From Diplonema papillatum (lineage: Eukaryota > Euglenozoa > Diplonemea > Diplonemida > Diplonemidae), in the NCBI GenBank assembly GCA_030068145.1, contig JAPJBO010000010.1:248001-312000 (forward strand): a DNA stretch of 64,000 bases, written 5' to 3'. Below, one piece after another: positions 22,651-31,645 of the stretch; position 1 is the stretch's first letter, and each line of letters begins with the position of its first letter. The position numbers and the translations under genes were made by a program. The notes under the pieces are model-generated. The model did no database searches. It was not told where the DNA came from and saw nothing but the letters and a program-made list of their open reading frames with translations.

Positions 22651-23471
22651 CACAGGCGAATCCGTCACAGGGAGGAGCGTCAAAAGGCGGAGAAGGGAAA
22701 CAGCGGCGGGATGCTGAAGAAGACCGGCCGGAATGCCGCGACAACCCGCAGGCCGCCCGTCCGAATCCAAGCCGCGCGCCCTTTTCGCGGAACGCTGCAA
22801 CTAAACCGCGCACAGTTGCACTCGAGCCTGCCAAGTGGACCTAGTGCTCGCTCCCCCGAAAGAATGGAAGAAGAGACAATGCGGCGAGGACAGGTCGCAG
22901 TGCCGCAGTGACCGGGTGCGGTGACGCGGTTTTTCTTGCAAGGAAGCACCTGCGTACGCAAGATCCCCGGGCCACCTCTGATACTTTGCTGTTCCTCTCG
23001 GCGCATGTCACCCTCTTTTTCTTTTCTGAGGAGACTCGATGCTGCGTGAGTTGCAGTGCACTGCCTGAATTAAACTTAGATTCTCCCCTTCGAGCTGAAG
23101 GCTGCATGCGGCAAGTACCCTCCTGGTATTGGGGAAATGCATGAACGGTTCTGTGAAAGCAATATGGGACTGGGTTGCGTGGGGTGGGGGTGGTTCTGTT
23201 GGGCGCAAGCAGGCGTTGATCGATGGCATGGAAAGGTGTCAGTGCTTTCTGAGATGCCAGAGCATCAATGTGCTGCGCCAAGGCAAACCGCACGAGGCGT
23301 CGGGCGGACGCCTCGAATGCTGCAAAAACAGCCGTTGAGACCGAAAGAAGTGCCAGGAGCCTTTACAGTTTCCGGACACTCTTTGAGGTTTGCGCAGGGG
23401 AAGAAGAAGCTGACCAATGCGTCCCGCCGTAGCTCTCGGGTGAAGGGCGGATGCTCTGCGATCCACTACGT

Positions 23472-25293
23472 TCACATGCTGACTTCGGACGGGAAACCAG
23501 ATGTTTGGCCGCCGACCTTCTGCACGACTGAAAGCAGCGATGCGATGTGGATGTGCAGGTTCAAGCGGGGCAACGCGCAGCCTTTCCCGACGTCGGTAAA
23601 AGAAACGCGGTTGTTTCCGTCGGAAGCAACTTTGGTGAATCCAGGTCTCGGTTCGCCGTTGACGGAGTACTGCACTTTTTTAGCCTCCACATCCGCGTAG
23701 AAGGAAAGCGTGTTCCCGGAGTTCGGGTCGACGCATGAGAAGAAGGAGACGTCGATGGTCGGTACTTTGAGCTTGAATCCTTCCGTCGCGACGTTCGCTC
23801 GTGCAGCCATGGTCACGAGCTTCGCGATGATTTCATCTTTGTGCTCCGCCGGCAGCGTCACCGCCTTGCCGATGGTGGGGAACGCGAGCTTGCTCCCGCC
23901 GTCGGACAGCATTTTGTCAAAGCACGGCCGGTCTTCGCCGTTGACGGAAAACCGCATCGTCGTCTGCACCGCGAACCGCACTGCATTGCCGCTGCCCGCG
24001 TCTTTGAACTCGACGGCGTCGGAACCCGCCGCGGTGTTCCCCGCTGTTGCAGGAGCCGCCGAAGCCGCCGGCGCGGCTTCTTTTTTGCCCGGAGTCGGCG
24101 GGGCGCCGTCCGCGCTGCTGTGCGCGTCGAGCGCCGCCGCCAGCTTCGACTTCAGCACGTCTTTGCCGGCCAGCCTTTCGACGAGGGCTCCGTTCTTGTA
24201 CACGATCAGGTACGGAAGCCCGTTGACCTCACTTGCAGCGGCCATGTCCTCCAGTTCATCGACGTCAACTTTGAGGAACTGCGCCGACGGGTAGTTCGCG
24301 CTCAGCTCTTCGTAGTCGGGCATAAATTTCTGAGGGGAGTCGTTGTTGTTGGTGCTGGTTTTGAGGGATAAGGAAACATCAGAAATTTTTGCGGTGGTCT
24401 CCGCTGGCCCGGTAGTTTGTGCTACCGCCAACTTCTTTTACACTCGTTCTCTTCTCTTGTCGCTTCTGTACGTACTCTTTCACTCTTTTTCTCACTTTGG
24501 CAGCTCTTCGTAGTCGGGCATAAATTTCTGAGGGGGGGTTTTGCGTGTTTTGGTGCTTTTGGTTGTCGGCGCACGTGTAAGTTCTTCGAACGTGCCTGGA
24601 AGCGAGATCAAAGGGAAGGCGTGTTTTCCATTTTCTTCTTTTTGTGACAGACGCGCAAAGCCTTCTCTCTCTCTCTCTCTCTCTCTCCTTCGCGTCTTAT
24701 TAATCTGGTTGTTTGCCAGTAATAGTAGTATGTGTCGTCTGCCGAAGCAGCCGCAGACAGCAGGCGCAGGGGGCAGGTCTTGCTTTACTTTTCTCTTCTT
24801 CATGGAGACCCGCCCCCGGCATTCCGACTGTCCAATCACTGTCAAGAAAGTTTGCGCCTATTGTGATGAGGTGTCTGCCGTTCGACGACTGCTAATTAGT
24901 GTATACGTGGCGCTTGACAACTGCCTGCTTTATGGTAGAATGAAGTCTTCCTCGTGGAAATACTCGAGGGGCTGCCTCGTGCTTACTTCGAAGGAGGCTA
25001 GAGGGGGAGAAACAATACAACTGCAAAGTGGGTCTTTTTTGTTGAACGCTTACGACACTGAACCCAGATTCACCTGTGTTTCGTGTGGGCTAGAGCACAT
25101 TCTTCATCTTTTGCGGCCACCTCATGTATATTTTCTACAAAGCAGGTGCTTATACACAAAACAAATGGATCGGGCAAGGAAACGAACATACTTTGCACGC
25201 CCCGCACCAGGGCGCGTAGAAGTCAGCCACCGAGAGCCCCTTGCTGATGAGCTTTGCCATCTCGGCCTCAGACTGGACGTCGTGCGGCGCCAT
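23472..25293 (-). CDS. Thioredoxin fused to a duplicated uncharacterised domain (paralogue 1)
   Basis: Two exons (25293-25192 and 24329-23472) give 319 residues. Residues 1-104 form a thioredoxin fold: VADFYAPWCGACK (active site 29-34, Ala replacing the usual Pro), KFMPDYEEL, VDVDELEDMA and the cis-Pro loop GLPYLIVYKNG. An Ala/Pro/Gly linker (105-136) follows. Then come two copies of one unit. Unit A (about 139-194) reads SGNAVRF..FSVNGEDRPCFDKM.SDG..FPTIGKAVTLP. Unit B (228-288) reads SGNTLSF..YSVNGEPRPGFTKV.SDGNN..SFTDVGKGCALP. A C-terminal LHIHIASLLS..KVGG stretch ends the protein. I do not recognise the unit; a beta-rich lipid- or protein-binding fold is only a guess. The single phase-0 intron splits the active-site CK from KFMP, exactly as in the paralogue at 27.6-29.5 kb. 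Confidence 0.85.
24303..24535 (-). mobile_element. R3 intronic element, copy 1, with 35-bp direct duplications
   Basis: Identical 35-bp sequences at 24303-24337 and 24501-24535 each contain the 3' splice site (CCCCTCAG on the gene strand) plus the first 27 nt of exon 2. The 163 bp between them match 37396-37532 in the TFIIIC-like gene, sharing CCAGCGGAG.CCACCGCAAAA, TTATCCCTCAAA and CAGCACCA on the gene strand. Using the distal acceptor would read KFMPDYEELPK and then a stop. Confidence 0.8.
24664..24688. repeat. CT microsatellite
   Basis: About 12 CT dinucleotides in the Trx-fusion 1 intron. Confidence 0.9.
24955..25160 (+). repeat. R1 repeat, copy 6 (intronic)
   Basis: It is full length but internally altered near CATCTTTTGCGGCC. 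It lies about 30 bp inside the 5' end of the intron and is antisense to the gene. Confidence 0.85.
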
Positions 25294-27562
25294 TCTTCTT
25301 CGCTTGGGAGCGGACGTTGCGACAGACACAGCACTTAGGGGATGCCTGTTGTGCTTTTTGTCTTGAATATGTCCAACCTTTGTGGAAAATACCAGCATAT
25401 CAGTCGTGAGCGACGAAGAAGGAGAGCGCATCACAGCACTATGCTGCACGCTCTGTCCGGATATCTAGAGTCGTGGGCTCGAGACCGCACGACAAAATTG
25501 GCAACTGGCGTTTAGACTTGGCCACCTTCGAGTCTCCCCGCAGCTTCTTGCTATGGCACCGTGAATTCGCTTGCTATCTTCGCTCTTCCACCAGATTTCC
25601 AGCCCGAGGCATCCGCGCAATGTGACCGGCCAGACGCGAGCGCGACGGGTAGAAGCGTGCGTCCCCGCAATCTCCGCTGGTGCACGGTGGGGCATGGTCC
25701 GTTGAAGAAGAGAGAAGAGAGAGAGAGAGATGAGTTAGAGTGCAGAAGACATCTTTCATCTGCTGCCTTGAGTCGTCTCTCGCGAGTTGGGCGGAGCCTG
25801 ACCGACGAGCGGGACACAACTAGGTACTCATGCACATTTCACCAGTCCTGTGGATCTCTGACTTCTCGTTTGCCATGCCAATTGGAAGGTACTTCATCGA
25901 AAAGAAAGCAAGAATAGCCACACAGGGTGGAGAGTGTTACGAGCCGAACCACAATTTCGAAATGGTGAGCAAGAACCTCAGCAGAAGGCACCGGTTGCGC
26001 AGCGTAGCCCGCTAACGGACAGAAAATCGGTACGCCCGACCTTCTGCGGAAGTTTCGCCTTGGCTGGCGAGGCACAAGAAACATGAGCAGAGGTGGAGAT
26101 GCTGCAAGAAGAACAAACCCGGCCACGCCCGACCGTTCACGACCATCCCGTGGGGCAGAGGCGTTTCTGCCTGGATCAACCTTGGCCGCCAGATCGAGCC
26201 GAAACTCCCGTGGTCTGTTCAGATGCTAGTGAAGCACTTGGAAGTTCTTTACGACCTGCAAACGCAAATCCGTCCAGGCCAATTCTAACTTACCTACCCC
26301 TCCCCCCGTGCATGAGATGGATAGCCAAACCCCCTTGATTAAGATGGATAACGGGCGAGAATGCCAATCCATCTTAAACACGCTCCCGTGTAAGGCGACT
26401 ACACTGTAGTGCCCCCGTGTTTAAGATGGACACCCCCCTTGATTAAGATGGATACCGCCAAAACCCGAGTTTTTCATTCATCTTATGCACGGGAGGGGGT
26501 AGGTAACCGAGAATCTAGTCCTTGAAGGGAGCAACCCGGAAAGCGTTCGTCGAAGTCGTTCGCGCAAAGCGTACGCCCGAACGACAGAAGCGACTTGTTT
26601 TGTGTCGAAGGGTGCGGAAAGAAAGGGAACGGAGGTGTGCAAGTGCTTGGAAAGTATTGCGCCGCGTCCTGTCCACTTCGGTCCTTTTTCTCTTGGGTGT
26701 ACCACCATCAGCACGCCTGAGTGTGTGCAGACAGGACAGCGATGTCAGCAATGTCAGTCTCGTTTGCCGAACGGCTTCTCGTAGCTCGTCACAGTCGGAA
26801 CACCCAAGGCCGGGCAAATCACCGGGTGAGAGGGCGAACACAACAAAGGCAGCGATGCGAGGCGGGGGACCGCTGAGGCCACCAGACCTAAATGGAGAGA
26901 GGGGAGCGGCGGGCGTATCTGAGACCTGGGGAAAAAGTTGCAACGGGCCGTGGAGGGGGTCGATGCCGAGATAGTAAGGCAGCGCGGAGACGGAATGTGT
27001 CAGCTGCGAGAGTACAGGAGCCCCCGTTTTGGCGGCCGCCCTACATGTGACTGCGTTTTGGATGCTGCGCCGTACCACCAGACCGACACCGCTTGGTGGC
27101 GGCCAAAAAGCCGTGCTTCGAGAAGCCGTTTGGCCGCTCGTCTAAGGAAAGAAGCAAGATCTTTTGCAGAGTTGTTTTTTTTTTAGGTTCAAAGAACCAG
27201 TACTTTGGAGTAACTGGTTGACCGTTAAGTGCGTGCTAAGAGGATGCGTTGGTTTCAACCTGGCCCAAGAACATTTCCGGAGTTTGGGTTTGCACTAATG
27301 CGAAGCAACTTTTCGTTGGTTTTTTCATGTGCAACCGATGTCGGGAATGTTTGGCCTTCGCGTTCCAAGCATTGTGGCTGTTTTGTCAACAACCGGCTCA
27401 ACTTGTGTGCCACTAACACTATAATCCAGGGTGTATGAGCGCCAGGCCGCCACCAAGCTGTGACTTTAATATATTACATCTTGGTTGTGCCGACGGTGTC
27501 TCTGTCTCCTCCAGACTGGCACAGCACAGATCGGAACCCAAGTCGGGGAAGTAGAAGCGAGT
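25294..27562. other. Intergenic, Trx-fusion 2 to Trx-fusion 1
   Basis: No gene is supported. It contains a GA microsatellite (about 25708-25730), a 217-bp MITE-like element (26290-26506), an R5 segment (26690-26810) and an R15 fragment (27262-27345). Confidence 0.55.
26290..26506. mobile_element. 217-bp MITE-like element
   Basis: The ends form an inverted repeat of about 28 bp with few mismatches: TTACCTACCCCTCCC..GTGCATGAGATG on the left, and CATCTTATGCAC..GGGGGTAGGTAA on the right. Inside, the direct repeat CCCTTGATTAAGATGGATA occurs twice, and related TTTAAGATGGA and CATCTTAAAC motifs recur in both orientations. There is no coding capacity. Confidence 0.75.
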
Positions 27563-29514
27563 TTACGCTTTGACTGTTGACGGGAACCCGGATGCCTTGC
27601 CGCCCACCTTCTTGACGAGGGACAGCAACGACGCGATGTGAACATGAAGGTTGACCTCGGGCAACGTGCATCCTTTTTGGACGTCCACGAAGCTGACACG
27701 GTTGTACCCGTCAGATTGCACGGTCGCGAAGCTGGGCCCATATTTGCCGTTGACCTGGTACCGAATTTTCTCCGCATCCATGTCGGCACTGAAGGCGAGA
27801 GTGTTGCCGGATTCCGGGTCGACGAATGAGAAGTAGCTGACGTCGACATCGGGAATCGCGACATTGAAGCCGTCGGTGCGGACGTTCGCTTTGCGGGCGA
27901 GCGTGATGAGCTTCGCGTTGATGGCTTGAGCCTCGGCAGGGGGAAGCGTCACTGCTTTCCCGATGGTCGGGAACGCCAGCTTCGAAGCGCCGTCGGAGAT
28001 CATCTTGTCGAAGGGCGGCCTGTCTTCGCCGTTGACCGCGAACTGCATGGTGGTCTGCACCTTCATCCTGACGGTGTTGCCGCTGCTCGGATCCACGAAC
28101 TGCACGAAATCGTCGCCGAACACGGGTTGCGCGGCTTCCGCGCTCGCGGCGCCGCCGGGTGCGGCTCCGCTCGCGAGCTTGGCGAGCTGTTCGTCCAAGC
28201 TCTTCTTCGTGACGTCCCTGCCCCCGAGCCGGGCTGTGGGTTGCCCGTGCTGGAAGAACACCAGGTGCGGCAAGCCGCTGACTTCGTACTTGGCGGCCAG
28301 GTCTTCGAACTCGTCGACGTCGACCTTCAAGAACTGAACGTCCGCATGCTCGGCAGAAGCCGCTTCAAAGTCGGGCATGAACTTCTGTGGTTTCGTGGAC
28401 GAGGCGGTTTCGTGCCTTCGATACCCTTCGGATGGTCAGAACCACCGCTGCTATTGCTAGCGTTGGTTCTTTTCCCGGTCGGGAGGTGTATCCACCTCGA
28501 CCCCGCGGTTTTAAGGCCACGGAGTTGAATCGAGTTGGATTCTTCGGACATGTATAAGCAATGGAGTTACCATTGTTATCCAACTGGGCCCAAAGGGCGT
28601 AGATTGCCACGGATTTAATGAGCCGCCTGCAGACCCACTGTTAATCTATTTACCATGGCTTAATCCTTGAAACAAGCACATGACTACTGGCAGGATCAAC
28701 CAGGTTTCTTGGCACTCAAACCAGACTGGACCGAGGATAACCTGACGAATCAGAGATTCCCCGATACCAGAGATTGTATCGTGTCAAGCCTAGATTGATG
28801 CATGATCATTATTTTCTTTCTTCAGCTTTCAAAGGGGCAGTCCTCGATCGTATCTACGACCGATAGCTTTCCTCGATTGCCTTTTTTGTATTTTACCATC
28901 GTGTCTTCCCGATTACCTTGACCATTCGATCGAGCGTACGAGTCATTGAAACCCCTATTCAAACTCTTTTTGTGTGGACTAAACAAGTGATTCGCATGTC
29001 ATCTGCTACGAAGCAAGACCTACCTCGGCTGGGGGATAACCATCGCAGCAGTTCGTGTGCGTCAAACTGCCAGACTTGACTAAGTATTGAGTCTTGCGTG
29101 ACCCGTTTGTTACGAGGGTGCACATGGTATGCAACGTGTGATCATGCGTAGATACATTTTGAGCCCATGTGATCATATGTTCTCGTCCGAGCTTGCAAGT
29201 ATAAAAAACAATCCAGAACGGCCAACCAAACACACTGAGTTGGAGCCCAAGTCCAAGTTGGGTGTCACTGAACTCTGCGAGGAGTTCTCCTGGTATGCGG
29301 GGCTGAGTGTGCTGTCTTGTGGCTTGTCTACGGTCGGCAATCACGACCACGCGTTCTAAGGTTTCGAATATTTCATCGGCGATGCTCTCTATACAACCAA
29401 ATGACGCAATACCTTGCAAGCCCCGCACCATGGAGCGTAGAAGTCCGCAACGGTGACGGAGCGATCCACGCACTGCTTGAAGTCGCTCTCCGAGGCGATT
29501 GGGTGGGGCGCCAT
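27563..29514 (-). CDS. Thioredoxin fused to a duplicated uncharacterised domain (paralogue 2)
   Basis: Two exons (29514-29413 and 28384-27563) give 307 residues. The design equals that of the neighbour at 23.5-25.3 kb. The thioredoxin part has VADFYAPWCGACK, KFMPDFEA, KVDVDEFEDLA and GLPHLVFFQHG. A shorter linker follows. Two SGN..F..VNG..P.F..SDG..F..LP units come next: SGNTVRM..FAVNGEDRPPFDKM, and SGNTLAF..YQVNGKYGPSFATV..YNRVSFVDVQKGCTLP. The end is again LHVHIASLLSLVKKVGG. Relative to paralogue 1 the linker is shorter and unit B has lost the RP pair after VNG. The intron position and phase are conserved, so the pair arose by tandem duplication of an already spliced gene. Function is unknown beyond the redox fold. 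Confidence 0.85.
28385..29412 (-). other. Trx-fusion 2 intron (1028 bp) containing SSU rRNA sequence
   Basis: The boundaries are AAG|GTATTG and CACAG|AAG, phase 0. The acceptor-proximal third is derived from the 5' end of an 18S rRNA gene, in the sense orientation relative to the intron. No R1 or R3 copy is present, unlike the paralogous intron. Confidence 0.85.
28390..28707 (-). pseudogene. 5' fragment of 18S (SSU) rRNA inside an intron
   Basis: On the minus strand it begins AACCTGGTTGATCCTGCCAG, then TAGTCATGTGCTTGTTTCAA, GGATTAAGCCATG, GGCTCATTAAATC, TTGGATAACAATGGTAA and GCTTATACATG. These are the first conserved blocks of SSU rRNA in the correct order. The match is secure to about 28545. 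It may continue to about 28400 through AAAAGAACCAACGC and GGTATCGAAGGCACG, which resemble the next SSU segments. It stops there, so it cannot be a functional rRNA alone. Confidence 0.85.
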
Positions 29515-30528
29515 TCTGCTTTTCTCAATTTTTATTTGGTACCAAATGTCCTGTAGTTTAAGCCCATGTACTCTGCATCTGAAAGGAACCACAACCACGC
29601 AACAACCCAAGTGGCAGCCGTACTGAAGTGCATCGCACTCGAGAGCTTGCGAACGCCTCGACGTGCGGAGGTCGTTTCTAGGGGAGATGCTCCCCGTTGC
29701 TGACAAGACAGTGAAAGATTTCCGAACCGCGCTGGGAGTTGGTATAATTAACTCGACACTGGATCGCGACTAAACGACTACAGGACGCAGGTGAACCGCC
29801 TTTCGCGGTGGTGGGTGAGCTTTTGTATCTCCTGTAGCAGTGCAAAAAAGTCATGTCTCCGCGTGCGAGACATGAACTCCCCGTCATTTCGACCAGGTTC
29901 ATGACGTCTGCAAGTGCATTCAGCAGGGGGAGCGGCAACTCCCGCAGTTCAGCCATACGCCAGCCATCCACCCCTGACGCGGCTTCTTCCTCAGCAGAAT
30001 TCGCAGCTCCTCCCCGCGATTGTTCCGGCTTCCATCATATGTGGGCCGATGTGATCCTGGAATCGATCGTCCCACCGTGCCAAGCCCAATTCGACAGCTG
30101 CCGCCTCAGGAGGAAGGAAAAAGCAAAGAAGGTGGCGCACGCGGAAGAACGACTACTGTTGGGAAGAGAACGCCCCCTCTGCGAGCCTTCATCTAACACG
30201 TTGATCACCTGAATTGCAGTGGTTGATTGCGATGAAAAAGACGGCTGCGCTAGTGTGCGCCGGTACAAGGTTGAGGTGGGGGGGGATCTGAACAAGACAG
30301 TGCCGGGGAATGCACAGCAGCAGAGGGCTGAGATTCAACCGCGAAGCTACTCGATAAGTCGATATGGACTCGGAAAACTGCTCCCACTCTTCCAGCTACG
30401 ATGGCCCCCCCGCCCGTAGGGCAGTGATGGGTGCGCACGGCATGCCGTACGGCCGTGCGCACTTTTTTTGACAATCGGCGCGCACGCGTCTGCACTTTCT
30501 TCGTGTAGAAGTGTGTGGATGTGCATGG

Positions 30529-30757
30529 GAAATACTCGAGGGACTGCCTTGTGCTCATTTCGAAGGAGGCTAGAGGGGGAGAAAACAATACAACTACAAA
30601 GTGGGTCTTTTTTGTTGAACGCTTACGCCCGCCACTAAACCCAGATTTACCTGTGCTTCGTGTGGGCTACAGCACATTTACCTCCTTTGATCTATCGCAA
30701 CTGGCAGTCTCCTCAAGCATTTCCTACAAAGCAGGTGCTCATACAAAAAAAAAAACA
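30529..30757 (+). repeat. R1 repeat, copy 7 (intact)
   Basis: This is a full-length copy, GGGAAATACTCGAGGGACTG to GCAGGTGCTCATAC followed by 12 A's. It shows the A-rich 3' tail clearly. Confidence 0.92.
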
Positions 30758-30964
30758 GGAGAGATCTCATTATCTTGCATCGGGCCGTACCGTTAACCGC
30801 AATAGGCAGGTAAGGGAAGTCGGCAAACTGGATCCGTAACTTCGGAGAAAAAGGATTGGTTCGGAGGATTGTCAGTGCGGGTCAGGTCTGGGCTCAGATT
30901 GAAGATGCTGTGCGCACCCATCACTGTCCGCGCCCCTCCCCCCGCGTAGCCGCTCCTAAATGTC

Positions 30965-31122
30965 CTAGGCTGCACGCGCACTACACTGACGCATTAAACG
31001 AGTTTGAGAGCCTTCCGGCTACCCATCTTGAAGAGGATGGGAAATCTTTTGAACTTGCGTCGTGATGAGGATCGATGATTGCAATTATTCCCCTTGAATG
31101 AGGAATGCCTAGGAGGCGCAAG
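30965..31122 (-). repeat. R7 repeat (inverted copy of 2424-2580)
   Basis: It reads GCACGCGCACTAC, GACGCATTAAACGAGTTTGA, GAGCCTTCCGGCTACC and GATGAGGATCGATGA, the reverse complement of 2424-2580. A short third piece lies at 54606-54655. Confidence 0.75.
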
Positions 31123-31645
31123 TCATCAGCTTGGGCTGCGTTCGTCGGGGAGTAGGTGGGGCTGGTCACCCGGGCCCACAAAAAAAGCGGGATTCGCCGC
31201 AGCCCGGAACCGGCCACTTCACTGCTCCAGTGCGCCCACACTGCACGAAAGAGAGCTGGTTGATTTGGAAGCAAACCCCGGGAATACCGGGATTCGAGTC
31301 GAAAACGAATGCCGATTCAACCCCCCTGCTTCGGTCGCAGTAGTAGCTGTGGTTTAGAATGTGATAACGCAGCAACAACTTGTGACGATAGACTGCACAT
31401 GGCTGTGGTACATTTGTCGAACTGCACAAGCAGTTGGCCCGGCGGTGGCGCGGAAACAACTTGGTGACTCGATACGGGCGCGAAAATGGTCCCTCCCTGC
31501 ACTTCCAGCATTAAGGCCGGCAAGCCGGCAACCGTTGTCTCGTCACTGAGTGTTTCAAGTAAAACACCAGCGCAGCAAGAAGCCCGCTGAGGAGCATAGA
31601 ACCCCGGGCTTAATTGGCTTACGAGCGGGATAGTGCACACAAACG

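Larger units (their letters stand above)
19963..23471. other. Intergenic, Trx-fusion 1 to MDR gene
   Basis: No gene is supported. It contains R13 (20598-20718), R8 (21425-21705), R10 (22190-22275) and R5 (22430-22650) repeat segments, each with relatives elsewhere in the window. The longest open frame (22222-22911) lies over R10/R5 repeat sequence and is not a gene. Confidence 0.55.
24330..25191 (-). other. Trx-fusion 1 intron (862 bp) with R3 insertion, CT tract and R1 copy
   Basis: The boundaries are AAA|GTATGT and CTCAG|AAA, phase 0. From its 3' end it contains R3 element copy 1 with an exact duplicate of the acceptor (24303-24535), a CT microsatellite (about 24664-24688) and antisense R1 copy 6 (24955-25160). 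Confidence 0.85.
29515..31645. other. Intergenic, TFIIIC-like gene to Trx-fusion 2
   Basis: No gene is supported. It holds R1 copy 7 (30529-30757) and an inverted R7 copy (30965-31122). Confidence 0.55.

Noticed and set aside
22222-22911. 229-codon plus-strand frame
   Set aside because: It overlies R10 and R5 repeat sequence. Composition is Arg/Ser/Pro-rich, and equally long frames exist on the other strand.
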